From NCBI GenBank assembly GCA_023525715.1, contig CM042011.1, forward strand, positions 2,329,501 to 2,393,500: a stretch of DNA of 64,000 bases, written 5' to 3'. How positions within the stretch are numbered: position 1 is the stretch's first letter; the number at the start of each line of letters is the position of its first letter. The position numbers and the translations under genes were made by a program. Shown here piece after piece: positions 15,501-28,984 of the stretch. The notes beneath the pieces were generated by a model, which ran no database searches, was not told the DNA's origin, and saw nothing but the letters and a program-made list of their open reading frames with translations. This stretch comes from Cichorium intybus. Its lineage: Eukaryota > Streptophyta > Magnoliopsida > Asterales > Asteraceae.

Positions 15501-17237
15501 GTGATGTTTCTTGGTTAAAAAATCCTAGAAAAATCCCTGGTTGTCTGGTGGGTTTGCCGAATGGTAAAAAGGTGATAGGAACACACGAGGGTAGTGTTCA
15601 ATTGTCTGAAAAAATTACTCTTAAAAGTGTTCTTCTGGTTCCAAAGCTCAGTTGTAATTTGATCTCTGTCTCGCAACTAAATGATGATATGAAATGTATT
15701 ACACAATTTGACTCCTATATGTGTGCTATACAGGACCAGTCGAGGAAGTTGATTGGAGCGGGTGTTAGACGGGACGGACTGTACTACTTTGGAAGAGGCG
15801 CTTCTATTCTTCATGTTTCTGTGAATGGGGCATCATCAACGATGGATTTATGGCACAAAAGAATGGGACATCCCTCAGAAAAAGTAGTGAAATCCCTTCC
15901 TCTTAATAGTACTATTAGGGGTAGTTTAAATAAAGCCTTTGAAGTATGTTTTCGTGCTAAGCAGTCTAGAGACAAGTTTTCTTTGAGTGTCAATACAGCA
16001 AGTAGAATATTTGAAAAAGTTCATTGTGATTTATGGGGGCCTTACAAACATGCTTCTAGTTGTGGTGCACGTTATTTCCTAACGATTGTAGACGATTTTT
16101 CCCGGGCCGTTTGGATTTATTTGTTAGTCGATAAAACTGATGTTTTTCAAATGTTTATGTCATTTGTGGCAATGATTGATAGACAATTTTCTCAAAAAAT
16201 TAAGACTGTTCAAAGTGACAATGGAACAGAATTTAATTGTTTGTTAGATTACTTTTCTACAAAAGGAATTATTTTTCAAACTTCATGCGTTGGAACCCCA
16301 CAACAAAATGGAAAAGTTGAAAGAAAACACAAACATATTTTAAACGTGGGACGTGCCCTCATGTTTCAAGCAAATCTTCCTGTGAGTTTTTGGGGGGAAT
16401 GTGTTCTTGCTGCGGCTCATTTAATAAATAGAACACCATCTTCTTTATTAGAAAATAAAACCCCATTTGAAATTTTATTTGGAAATCCTCCATTATATGC
16501 TACGATAAAAACATTTGGGTGTTTGTGTTTTGCTCATAATCAAAAGGCAAAAGGGGACAAGTTTGCTAGCCGTAGTAGAAAATGTTTGTTTTTGGGATAC
16601 CCTTTTGGCAAGAAAGGATGGAAGCTTTATGATTTGGATACTAAAACCTTCTTTGTTTCTCGAGACGTAAAGTTTTTCGAGGACATCTTTCCTTACGTTG
16701 ATATGACCACCTCACCGAAAAGTGACACTCCCACTATCACCGTGACTCCAGATTATTTTGATGATGATTCGACACCTTCGATTCCTGCTAATGACCAATC
16801 TTCTCCTGATGAGAACCCAACCACGGTTTCCCCATCTGACCCAACAGTCATTAATGACCAACCACAACAAGTCGACCCCCCGGAACCCAGCTTAGGCCGT
16901 GGTCAACGAGAAAAATTCCCATCGGTTTTGTTGAAAGACTTCATCACTCACACCTCTACAGTCCAAAGTCCGTCCCACATAACCCCGTCTCCAACGGCTG
17001 CCTCAGGTACTCCTTATCACATAGCTCACTATATAAATTGTGATCGTTTCTCTTCTCGATATCAGCACTTCATTGCTTCGATTGTTGCCGGTCAAGAACC
17101 ACGATCCTTTAAAGAGGCAATGACAGATGATCGATGGAAAGCTTCAATGCAAGAAGAGATTCGTGCACTCGAAGCAAATGGAACTTGGACTTTGACGTCT
17201 CTTCCTCCTGGAAAACGAGCACTTGGCAGCCAGTGGT
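15500..17237 (+). pseudogene. copia protease end, integrase and start of RT
   Basis: Continues pol in the second frame to TGA at 17279. Integrase has the zinc-finger histidines (LWHKRMGH near 15850) but the first cysteine of the CxxC pair is phenylalanine (TTT at 15938), which should weaken the HHCC finger. The catalytic triad is intact: Asp codon at 16028, Asp at 16217 (SDNGTEF), Glu at 16319 (GKVERKH). The polymerase begins near 17107 (FKEAMTDDRW). A one-base loss near 17236-17238 moves the remaining RT to another frame. Confidence 0.9.
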
Positions 17238-18630
17238 GTATAAAATTAAATATCACTCCAATGGTGATATTGAGCGTCTGAAGTCTCGTTTAGTTGTTTT
17301 CGGTAACCATCAAAAGGAGGGAGTTGACTACACCGACACCTTTGCACCTGTTGCCAAAATGACAACAGTACGGGTCTTTTTGGCTGTTGCTGCCTCGAAG
17401 AAATAGGAGTTGCATCAAATGGATGTTCATAATGCTTTCTTACATGGAGATCTTACTGAGGAGGTTTACATGAAATTACCTCCTGGCTTCCAATGCTCGA
17501 ATCCAAACCTCGTTTGTCGGCTTCACAAGTCTCTTTACGGCTTAAAACAAGCTCCGCGTTGCTGGTTTGCGAAGCTTGTTACGACTCTGAAGGGGTATGG
17601 TTTTCGGCAATCTTATTCGGATTACTCCTTATTTACTTATACTCATGGTCAGGTACAACTTAATGTACTTGTCTATGTGGATGATTTGATTATTTCCGGT
17701 AACAACTCTCTTGCCATTACCATGTTTAAAGCATATTTGAGCAAGTGCTTCAAGATGAAGGATCTCGGATTATTGAAGTATTTTTTAGGTATCGAGGTGG
17801 CACGAAGCCCGTCCGGATTGTTTTTATGCCAGCGTAAGTACACTCTTGATATTGTAAAAGAATCTGGTCTCCTTGGTGCCAAACCTGCGAGTTTTCCTAT
17901 TGAACACAATCATAAGCTTGGCCTTGCTCATGGTGAACTCTTAGCCGATCCAGAAGCTTATCGGCGACTGGTGGGTCGATTAATCTATTTGGCGGTTACT
18001 CGTCCTGATCTTGGCTACTCGGTACACATCTTGTCTCAATTCATGCAGTCCCCTCGTACAGAGCATTGGGAGGCTGCCTTGCGCGTTGTTAAATATCTCA
18101 AAGGAACACCTGGCAGAGGGATTCTTTTACGTTCCGACAGCAAGCTCTCCTTACATGGTTGGTGTGATTCCGACTGGGCAGCTTGTCCTATTACTCGCAG
18201 GTCCCTCACAGGTTGGATTGTGTTCCTTGGCAACTCTCCTGTAGCGTGGAAAACAAAGAAACAACATACTGTCTCCCGATCGTCCGCGGAGGCCAAATAT
18301 CGCTCTATGGCTGCCATTACATGCGAATTCAAATGGTTGAAAGGTCTTCTTTTAAGCCTTGGCGTTAAACATCCTCAGTCAATTCGTTTATTTTGTGATA
18401 ATCAAGCTGCGCTACATCTTGCTGAGAACCCCGTTTTCCACGAGCGCACCAAACATATTGAGGTGGATTGTCATTTCGTTCGCGATGCGATTGTTGATGG
18501 CCTCATTGCACCGTCTTATGTCCATACGTCCGAACAATTAGCTGATATCTTGACTAAAGCTCTCGGAAAAGCTCCTTTTGACAAACTGGTTGACAAGTTG
18601 GGCATTCTCGACCCCCATGCTCCAACTTGA
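17238..18630 (+). pseudogene. copia reverse transcriptase and RNase H
   Basis: Third pol frame. A TAG at 17404-17406 interrupts it where the family has a tryptophan (a single G-to-A change would do this). From 17410 the frame is open to TGA at 18628. The RT active site YVDD is at 17674-17685 and the fingers/palm motifs around LHGDL and YGLKQAP are intact. RNase H motifs follow: GWCDSDWA near 18159, SRSSAEAKY near 18275, DNQAALHL near 18397, and the terminal HTSEQLADILTK block. Catalytic residues I can check are present. Confidence 0.93.
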
Positions 18631-18637
18631 GGGGGGA
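18627..18637 (+). other. Polypurine tract
   Basis: TTGAGGGGGGA lies immediately before the 3' LTR and overlaps the pol stop codon. It is the expected plus-strand priming site. Confidence 0.9.
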
Positions 18638-18826
18638 TGTTAGACCTTATCGGCAGATTGAAGATTGAAGTTTATATGCTTATCTCTTTTCCTAGATAGT
18701 CGTACTTTATCTCCTTTCAAATTGGTTTGATATTAGTTTGAACTAGGACTTATCATAATTGAATTCTCCTGTATAAATACCTTACGTGATTAATGAAAGA
18801 GATAGAACTTTACGCCATTTATTTCA
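18638..18826 (+). repeat. 3' LTR of the copia element (189 bp)
   Basis: Begins TGTTAGACCTTATCGG and ends CATTTATTTCA. It is collinear with the 5' LTR without visible substitutions and lacks only the extra 33-bp unit. The TSD CATAT follows at 18827. Confidence 0.95.
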
Positions 18827-19199
18827 CATATTGAAATAAACAGATTTGCAAGGCAAACCAATTCCAACCATGCTCTATATCTGTAGAAACTTTTTGTGGA
18901 AAAAGAATATGGAGCAACAAATATGTTTCTTCTAAGAATTTTATTTATTATTTTTACTTTTTTAGTTATTGAACTAAACCCATTACGTTTTGTTGAGAAT
19001 TCTCGATCTATAGCTATTTTTTGCTATGGGTTTTTTTTTGAACCAGTGAATGTTATATAAAATGGCAAGTTTCAAAAAAAGACATAATTTTCATAAAAGT
19101 TCTATTTAAACATTGTGTTATTTGTTTTTTTCAAATTAAAACATTAGGTTTTCAAAAAAGTTCGATTTTAACATCACAATATGGTGTGTCAATTTTTTA

Positions 19200-19676
19200 C
19201 AGTGTTGTAAAAACTCGTTCAACTCGGACGAGTACTCGGACTCGGCCTCTTACTGAGGCGAGTTAGGCCAACTCAGCCAAATAACTCAGAAATCGGTCAA
19301 TATGTGTGAAACTTGGTTCTACTCGAGTTAAACTCAGTAAAAATCTGTCCAACTCGGAGCAACTCGGTCAAACTCGGTAATTTTGATTTTTTTTAGAAAA
19401 AATAAATAAATATAATTGTTAATTAATTTTTTAACATATATGATATATTTAGTTATTTATTAAACCTTGTTTATTATTAATTTTGTTAAATTTAATGTAA
19501 ATTTGATAGAAAATACGGAAAAGACTAATGGTTAAATTATTACACTAATATTAAAGACTAATATTAAAGTATGAATATCAATTTTTGAAATCGTTTAATA
19601 CTTTAACATTTGAACTTGTATCTTTACATGATATTTCAACTAATTTTGTTATGAAATTCAATCAACTTATGATTCT

Positions 19677-19765
<89 letters not shown>

Positions 19766-19880
19766 TTCCCTAAAAATATTTCTAAAATTTATCCAATCTG
19801 AGTACTCCCCGAGAAATCTGAGTATTCGCTACTCCTCAGTCAGCTGAACGAGTACCGAATAATGAGATCCACAATACTAG
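19200..19880. mobile_element. hAT-like non-autonomous element
   Basis: The ends are short imperfect inverted repeats (CAGTGTTGTA on the left; TAGTATTGTG read from the right). They are flanked by (A/G)TTTTTTA, seven of eight bases matching at 19192-19199 and 19880-19887, the size expected for hAT. Sub-terminal DNA is rich in ACTCGG/GAGTACTCGG motifs in both orientations. A TA run of about 84 bp (19679-19762) is inside. No transposase frame. Confidence 0.65.
19679..19762. repeat. (TA)n microsatellite
   Basis: Continuous TA run inside the hAT-like element. Confidence 0.95.
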
Positions 19881-20492
19881 TTTTTTATAACGTGGTGCTG
19901 ACATGGCACGATGACGCGACAATTTTTGTTGACATCATTTTCTAAGTATCAAATTGATACAAAAAAAATGTAATGACTTAATTGAATAAAAAATCATAAT
20001 ATCAAAATCAAACTTTTGTGAAAACTTAGTGTGGTTTCACATCGCCCTTACTAAAATGATAATGCAATATTTTAAAGAAACCAAAATAACAATATCTTGG
20101 TTATTTTGTTATTTTTGTTTGTAATATATTCCTTAAATATTTTATTAATTGAATGGAGTTTTTTAAGTTGTATTAGAATGTTCATACAAAATAAAAAGAT
20201 CTAAGCTCTTGATACATTTATAAAAATTTCATTTTAACTTCGTGTTTAAGTGACATTCGACTATAACATTTGTTTGTAACAACACAAACAACAAAACCTT
20301 TAAAGGACTGTAATGTATGTCTGAGTAATCCCGTCCATATTACTAAACAAACTTTACGTTTAATTTCATATTAGAATGTTTTGTTTTCAATAATTTTGTA
20401 GTTTTAGTTCACAAGTAAAACCATAATTAATTAAGGTCGCAGAAGATTATATAGTTTGTCGGCTTAAATTCTGTTAATATAAAGAATATACA

Positions 20493-22138
20493 TGTTAGTG
20501 TATATTAACCATGTTGTATTTTAGCCCATCATTGTATGTATTAGGCCCAATTGGTGTCATTGTATTTGTATATGTATGTGTGTGTTGTACTCCATTAGAT
20601 TACTCAAGAAAGTAATTTGGCGTAATATGGTATACGGGTCTCCAATGGTCGAAGCCAACAACCAAGAGTGGATTGTGATGAGACATATAGCCTGGTTGTT
20701 AAACCAGCAACGATTCATATTATTCTCAGTCTTGCAGTTTCTCGCCAGTGTCCCATTGACCAACTAGATGTGAAGAATGTCTTCCTTCACGGCCACCTTC
20801 AGGAGACAGTCTATATGGACCAGCCTCTAGGGTTTCGCAACCCCCAGTTTCCTGATCATGTTTATCTCCTTCAGAAATCTATATATGGTTTGGAACATGT
20901 CCCAAGGCCCAAGGCCTGGTACAATCGCTTTGCTCAGCTTGCCACCAATATCGGTTTCCAACAAAGACGTACCGACCCTTCTCTTTTTATTATGCAGACT
21001 GCTACAACCACAACATATATTCTATTGTACATCGATGATATTATTCTCACGGCTTCTACCACCCACTTAATTTAATAGATCATCACACAGGTCAGCAATG
21101 AGTTCTCCATGACTGATCTCGGGCCTCTGAACTATTTTCTTGGTTTATTTGTCGTTAGATCTGATAAAGGGTTATTTCTCTCTCAACAGAAATATACCAA
21201 AGATATATTGGAGCAATAAAATATGTTGAACTGCAACCCATGTTGTACTCCAGCTGAGCCACTTCACAAACTGCAGTCATCAAGCCCCGTAGTGTCAGAT
21301 CCTTCTCTATAATGCAACCTAGCTAGTGTTGTTCAGTACCTGACCTTCACCAGGCTAGACATAGATTTTTCTATTTAATAAATAGTCAGGTATGTTTATA
21401 CATGCTTTCCCTTGGGAGCAGCACCTTCATGCTCTCAAGCGTATCTTGCGGTACATTCGTGGTACTATTGATCATGGCCTTTTGATTCATGTTTCTCCCA
21501 CTACAAACCTTGTCGCGTATTCTGATGAAGATTGGGTGGGGGTGCCCGTCCACTCGCTGATCTACATCTGGGTATTGTGTATGTTTAGGAGACAACCTCA
21601 TCTCTTGGCCTTCTAAACCTCAAGGCGTTGTCTCTCGCTCCAGTGCGGAAGCCGATTACCGTGGAGTAGCAAAAGCAGTTGCCGAAACTAGCTGGATCTG
21701 GAATATCCTTTGCAAATTGCGTTATCCGTGTAACAAAGCCACAATTGTCTACTGTGACAACATCAATGTAGTGTACATATCTGCAAACCCAGTCAATCAT
21801 CACCGAACTAAACACATAGAGATCGACATCCACTTTGTTTGTAACATAGTTGCTCGGGGCCAGATTCGTGTTCTTCATGTGCCTTCATCTGCTCAGTACG
21901 CCGACATCTTCACCCAAAGGCCTTCCCACATCCATTTTCACATATTTTCGCTCCAGTTTAAACGTTCATGTCCTCCACCACGTTCAAACTATAGGGGGAT
22001 GTTAGTGTACATTAATCATGTTGTGATTTAGCCCATCATTGTATGTATTAAGTTAAGCCAAATTGGTGTCATTATATTTGTATATTTACGTGTTGTACTC
22101 CATTAGATTAATCAAGAAAGTCATTTGGCGTAATAACA
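20493..22138 (+). mobile_element. Gutted Ty1/copia element (LTR, partial RT-RNase H, LTR)
   Basis: Two diverged LTRs of about 135-139 bp (20493-20627 and 22000-22138), each starting TGTTAGTGTA and containing TTTAGCCCATCATTGTATG, bracket 1.37 kb of pol. After the 5' LTR a decayed primer site (TGGTATA at 20628) is followed almost at once by RT, so gag, protease, integrase and the start of RT are deleted. A polypurine-like ATAGGGGGA precedes the 3' LTR. The LTRs differ at many positions, so this is much older than the element at 14181. No clear target duplication. Confidence 0.9.
20640..21960 (+). pseudogene. copia RT-RNase H fragment
   Basis: RT begins within the domain (LDVKNVFLHGHL near 20764), runs through the YGL motif and the active site YIDD near 21028-21039, and meets a stop at 21074. 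Further pieces in shifted frames follow: TDLGPLNYFLGL near 21113, a YSDEDW RNase H motif near 21520, SRSSAEADYRGVA near 21635 and YCDNINVVYISANP near 21750, ending with the HIEIDIHFV block. Several stops and frameshifts make it non-functional. Confidence 0.9.
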
Positions 22139-22554
22139 TAATTTTTGGAATATTTGAGCTCTGAAAAACCAAATAGTGAGAATCAATCAAATCAAATTAT
22201 TATTTGATCAGTGTCTGTCAAATTTTAATTTAGTGTGAACCATCTAGATCCATATTTTAAGGATCAAAACAAATTTGGATTTATCTCATCGAAATATATC
22301 AAACCTATTAATAATATAGGATGTTTGTGAACCATATTTTTTCGGATTTGATGTAAAATATACACCCCTTTTCAAATATATGTGTCTTTACGACGAATTT
22401 GACGTAAAATATATTGGTCAAATATTCTAATATGACTTAAAAAACTCCAATAAATTAATAAATTATTTGAGGTATATATTACAAACTAAAATAATAAAAA
22501 TAACCAAGAGATTGTTCTTTGATTTCTTTAAAAAAATAAGTTTTCATTCTAATA

Positions 22555-22895
22555 AGGACAAACTGCAAAAAAGACACTAAGTTTTACAAAAGTTCAAATT
22601 TGACATTGTGTTTTTTTTCAATTAAGTTATTATATTTTATTTTTTGTTTCAATTTTGATACCTAAAAGTAATATCACCAAAAAGTGTCACATTATCATCA
22701 GAGACTGACACGTCACATGTCACATCAGTTGACAATTGAGTTGACCGGTCAAATAATCAAATATTGAAACAAATTGGACAATAAAGTGTCAAAATCGAGC
22801 TTTTTTAAAAACCTAGTGTCTTAGTTGAAAAAAACAACACAATATCAAAATCAAATTTTTATGAAAACCCAATATCTTTTTTGGAGATTTTCCTC
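22555..22895. mobile_element. MITE-like inverted-repeat element
   Basis: Arms of about 55 bp at each end are imperfect inverted copies (left: GACACTAAGTTTTACAAAAG; right, reversed: GATATTGGGTTTTCATAAAA). The centre contains GACACGTCACATGTCACATC. It is related to the split element at 19050-20045. No target duplication is certain. Confidence 0.5.
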
Positions 22896-23640
22896 TATAA
22901 AACCAAAGGAAAATTACAAAGTAAAAGATAGAATTATGGTTTGGAGGCATAAAACCCAATCCAGTTTAAGTTTGCTACATCAAAAACAAAACAACTTACA
23001 ACTATACGATGATACAACAATGTTGTCAAATAAACTATTTTGTGCTATAGTTTAAATCCATATTTCTAAAAGCTAAAATTAATTTGGTTGATTCTTGGAG
23101 GTCTATCAGGTCACATGGAAAAACAATTTTGAGAGCTAAGAATGGAATTATCTGGCAAATCAAAACTCATCCGAGGAGGATTTGCAAATTGATTATTTGC
23201 ATTCCAATAAGACAGTTGAAGACGAGGGAGAGAGATGGAAAAAGGCGTTTATAGTTATTGGATATTACTGATTTTAGTTGATTTCATTAGCATGGATGCC
23301 TATATGTATTGCTCTCTATACTCATTTGTATACAACTTTCCCGGTCATTTAAGGTCCCGTTTTACTACATTGGACACAACAACCCTTTAAAATAATATTT
23401 ACTCATTTATGTATATATCGATCAAACCGACCAAGGAACGGATATTAAACTAATTGCGTTCAACAATAGAAGATAAGAGTCGTAGGTATTGTTTGTTTAT
23501 ATAATTTAGTACTTATAAGCAAAAGTCAGAAGCTTAAATAGTTAAATTATGATTAAAGTCGAGGGCTGAAACCCAGGTCATAATAGTATGCTAGCCGGAC
23601 ATGCTTGGGTGGATATGGGGCGTGGTGTGGGTACTGACAC
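22896..23640. other. intergenic, nothing recognised
   Basis: AT-rich DNA with short open frames only. I see no repeat boundaries, RNA gene or known protein. Confidence 0.4.
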
Positions 23641-24095
23641 CTTTATACGGATCCAGTAGCAAATGAGTTCATGAGACATGCCTCAACCGGATTTTTTCCG
23701 GATCCGGAACTGGATTTGAAACCGGATCGGATCTAGTCAAAGATGTCAAAACCGGATTAGGAGTGAAACTGGATCGGATCTAAACCGGATTATACAGAAA
23801 AAAAACTCAATCCTATACAAACCGGATCGAACCGGATTATCTATATATAGTATATAAAGGGACAAAATCCGTCACTTTTCCAGCTCCAAACGGTTAAAAA
23901 ATTAAAAAAAAAAACCGGATTGAAAACCGGATTGTCTCGAACCGGATACAACGGTCATATACTCAAACCGATAGAAACCGGCGGATCGGATCCCAAACCG
24001 GATCGGATTGGCAAAACTGGATTATAACCGGATCGGATTAGGATTCAAAACCGGATTCGGATCGTGATCCGACTTTTTTGTGCACCTCTAGCCTC
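23640..24095. repeat. CCGGAT-rich repeat block, probable hAT sub-terminal DNA
   Basis: The motif AACCGGAT(C/T) or its complement recurs roughly twenty times in 450 bp. The block ends GTGCACCTCTA near 24089, which looks like a hAT terminus read outward. The opposite terminus is not evident. Many plant hAT elements carry dense short sub-terminal motifs that bind transposase; that role here is inference. Confidence 0.5.
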
Positions 24096-24193
24096 TTGTA
24101 TGAGTTGGATCTTAGAACTTAAAAAGAAAATTTTGATTTATTTTAAAGGGTTAATAACATAAAATTATTTTACTTTGACCAAAATTCACTTTA

Positions 24194-24196
<3 letters not shown>

Positions 24197-24273
<77 letters not shown>
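24197..24273. repeat. (TA)n microsatellite
   Basis: Continuous TA run of about 77 bp. Confidence 0.95.
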
Positions 24274-25600
<1,327 letters not shown>

Positions 25601-26439
25601 GAATGTTAAAATGAGAACGATTAAAAGGTTGAGAACGCGAGAATCATTCTGGACCAATCATTTTATAGGGATATTATAGTAATTTAACAATATATCTAAT
25701 TAATAAAAAATCCTAGATAATTATGTTTTTCTTATAATCATGGGATTTAATTATTCACTTTCCATAATTATAGGGATTATGATTTCTGTTACCAAAAAAT
25801 GAATTAAATATTATTTATTTATTTATTTTTATTAATAGATTTATATGATTTAATTCACAAATGAATAAAACACAATACAATTTTATAATTTTATTGTACT
25901 AATTTTTTAACTAAAATTTTATAGTGACGAAAAATAAAAATATAATTTACCGGAATATAACCAGAAAATTTATAATCATTTATGAATAAAACATATTTTT
26001 AATCATATATGTATTCAGTTGTAATCATAAATGAATAAAACACGGTTTTAAGATTAAAATTACAATACAATTCTAATCATAAATGAAAAAAAAACACGGT
26101 TTATACCACAAACAATAACTAAAATACAATAGTTCTTTATTACCCTATAATCACAAATGAATAAATCATTTCATATGAAAAAAAAGTTATAAAATCCATC
26201 ACGAGGTCAGTACTTTTCTTGAATGAATCGATGCCCCTTTTTTTATTGCTAGCATCACACAAAAAAAAAAATAGTGGGCACCCGTGATCATTGTTATTCT
26301 TGGATTCACACCTGCAAAATCAAGTTTACTAATGATTAGAAATTATTATAATTATTATAATCGTTGATGATTAACAATATAGTTTGTATGTTCACGTTTT
26401 AATGATTAATTGAAAGTGGTTGTTACAGTGTTAATCATT

Positions 26440-26561
<122 letters not shown>

Positions 26562-26909
26562 TAGGTTACATTAAGACCAGCAATTATTGTGTGGACGTAA
26601 GACTAAATGTGATGCGTAGGATTAGAAATATCAATGGTCTTGATTAGAATGGCATGATTGTAATTATTTAATAAATTATTAAATGATTTAAAAAAACGGA
26701 TATAAAAAGGGCAAAATAGGGATTTTATTTAGAGAAAAAAAAGGAAGTAACTGATTTTTAGGAAATTAAATTAAATCCCTTACATAAATAACAACATATT
26801 TTCGAAATATTATTTCTTTTTTCAAAAAATTAGACATTCTTAACAGCACTTTTTGATTTTTTTTCAAATATCAGTCATTTTTTATAGAATCATTTTTTCC
26901 AAAAAATTC

Positions 26910-27458
26910 ATTCTTACAGAATGTCATATTGAAGAAAAACCTATGAAATAAAATACGACATCAGAATAATCACATTATCTAAACTAAAATACATAAAAAA
27001 TAATCACATTATTTGAACCAACTTACATCCAAAAATTAGAATTAAGAAAGAATATCATTCAAAAATATGAATTCTGACAGAATGACATTAAAAAAGCATC
27101 TTATTGACAGAATGAAATAGAAAAAACATCATATGAACTAAAATATAGCAAGCTAATAGCATTCTTTGAACTAAAATACATCAAAAGAATTTAATTCTTT
27201 GAACTGAAATGCATCCAAAAAATAAAATTATGAAGTATGACATTCTGAAATATACATTCTGGCAGAATAACATCCAAATCTGATATCTGATGAGAATTCT
27301 GGCAGAATAAATCTTACAACATACGGATAGCTAGACTTAAAATACAAAATCTGGTAGAATGGTATAGTCTTATGCCCCTTATTCTGTAAGAATATGTATA
27401 AGTGTGCTAATGTGCATATTCTAATAGAATAATAGACTTATGCCTATTCTAACAGAAT
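26910..27458. repeat. cluster of 13-bp interrupted palindromes ATTCT-N3-AGAAT
   Basis: Complete copies lie at 26910-26922, 27071-27083, 27256-27268, 27296-27308, 27381-27393, 27418-27430 and 27446-27458, with further half or near copies between them (for example near 27101 and 27347). Spacers are TAC, GAC, GGC, GGC, GTA, AAT and AAC. DNA between copies is unrelated, so this is not a tandem repeat. Confidence 0.75.
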
Positions 27459-27479
27459 GTTACAGTCTCATAAGAACAT

Positions 27480-28080
27480 TTTGGGTCCTGTTGTGTGTTT
27501 CCTTATTCTTTCTTTGCGTGTTTCTCCTCTTCCATTTTCCATAATATGCACCTACTTGCAACTTCAAGAAAAGTCAAAAACATACCTTCATCATCAATAG
27601 ATCTCCCAAATTTCGTACTTAAAAATGAAGAAAAAGAGGAATTGAATAAAATAAAATAATCAAGGAAAATCATTCTCTCCAAAATTCTGTGTTCATCAGC
27701 GTTTCTTTCCTCAACCTTCAACCTTCTGTGTTCATCTTCAATAACTCTTTGAATCTTACCTCAACCTTCTGTGTTCATTAGCGTTTCTTTCCTCCAGATT
27801 ATTTTGCAGTGGTTGTGTTTCTGAATCTCAAACGGGTAAAGTCATCAAGATAATGCTCACCGAATTGAAGAATCAGGATAAAGAATCGATGATGGTGGAT
27901 GTGATGGCTTTGGCGTTGCTTTGTTTTCTGCGTGAATAATCTGGAGGAAAGAAACGTAGATGATAAATATTAAATATGGATGTAAAACTAAATTGAGAGA
28001 ATGATGGAAACTTCCATAATTATAGGCAACCGGATTTGGTAATGGAAATCCAATATTACTAAAATGTCCTTGGCTCATAC
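27480..28080. other. short imperfect repeats, no gene assigned
   Basis: The phrase CAACCTTCTGTGTTCAT recurs three times between about 27685 and 27780, twice followed by AGCGTTTCTTTCCTC. Minus-strand open frames (27503-27721, 27857-28078) show no recognised product. Confidence 0.4.
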
Positions 28081-28140
28081 CGGTTTGTGATTGGTTCTTA
28101 CGACCACATAATAATTATAGTTTTTAATATATCCTAACTC

Positions 28141-28144
28141 TCTA

Positions 28145-28204
<60 letters not shown>
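28141..28204. repeat. (CT)n then (TA)n microsatellite
   Basis: A CT run (28146-28160) passes straight into a TA run that ends at the 5' end of the Helitron at 28205. Confidence 0.95.
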
Positions 28205-28207
<3 letters not shown>

Positions 28208-28984
28208 TTATTATATACAAAAGCTGGTATCCTTAAGATTGAGCAAAGTGGAAAAAGCAAGGATACTTGAGAAGGCTTCACTTCAAATGAAAAAGCCTTC
28301 AAAAATCGACACCTCAACATGAACCACATCAGCAAGTTATCATCTACATCAGCAAGTTATCATCCAAATGGTTCTGGACTGGAGCACGTGTCGCTAACTT
28401 GGAAATGGGATTGGGTCGGTGGTTGGCAATATTTTCCTCTCTTCAGCTTTCCCGATATATGCACTTTATAAGACACCTGTTCCTCACCGCTCTATCTTTC
28501 CCAATAGACACTTGTTTCGACACATAGGACACCTGTCTCCTTCTCACTCATTCTTGGGACCCAAGTATACCATGTTTGTCTTTCCCAATACACCGATGGC
28601 GGTGCTAATTAGTGTTTTATGATATTTTGTTGATGAAATTTTTTTTCCAGATTGTGATCTTTTAAAGTTGAAGAATATACTTATTTTTCCTATAATAAAA
28701 CTATAAAAATAAACCATCTATTTCCTTAGTAAGAACATTGTTGTATGCTTTTATAGTGAAACTATAAAAACACTCGAGGGTCGTGATGATACTTGCTTTT
28801 AGATTGATACATAGGACGTTTTTTCAATTGAATCCAATTGTTGTATGTTTTATTTACATTGTTTTGGGTGGATTTTATTTTGATATTATGTGTTAATGTT
28901 TATTTGATAAATATTCAAGAATATGCATTTGTTACAAGACATGCTAAATGTTGGCATTTGTAAATGTTTCTGAATATTTTTATA

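Larger units (their letters stand above)
14181..18826 (+). mobile_element. Ty1/copia LTR retrotransposon, young but coding-defective
   Basis: A complete element of 4646 bp with TG...CA LTRs, flanked by the 5-bp target duplication CATAT at 14176-14180 and 18827-18831. Order inside is 5' LTR, primer site for initiator tRNA-Met, gag with a zinc knuckle, aspartic protease, integrase, reverse transcriptase, RNase H, polypurine tract, 3' LTR. Integrase before RT places it in copia. Short LTRs and compact size would fit the Ale lineage (inference). The two LTRs agree base for base as far as I can read, except for a 33-bp tandem duplication in the 5' LTR, so insertion is recent. Yet the coding region has two stop codons and two frameshifts. 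Confidence 0.97.
19050..20045. mobile_element. MITE split by a hAT-like insertion
   Basis: The left part (about 19050-19199) and right part (about 19880-20045) are inverted relatives of each other: both carry an AAAACNTTANGTTTTCAAAAAAG-like arm and resemble the element at 22555-22895. Between them sits the hAT-like insertion at 19200-19880. Outer limits are approximate because the arms have diverged and I see no clean target duplication. Confidence 0.55.

Noticed and set aside
18036..18332. 98-codon minus-strand frame in the copia element
   Set aside because: Antisense shadow of RNase H coding sequence.
26910..27458. Heat-shock elements
   Set aside because: The palindromes contain TTC and GAA but five bases apart; heat-shock elements need two-base spacing.
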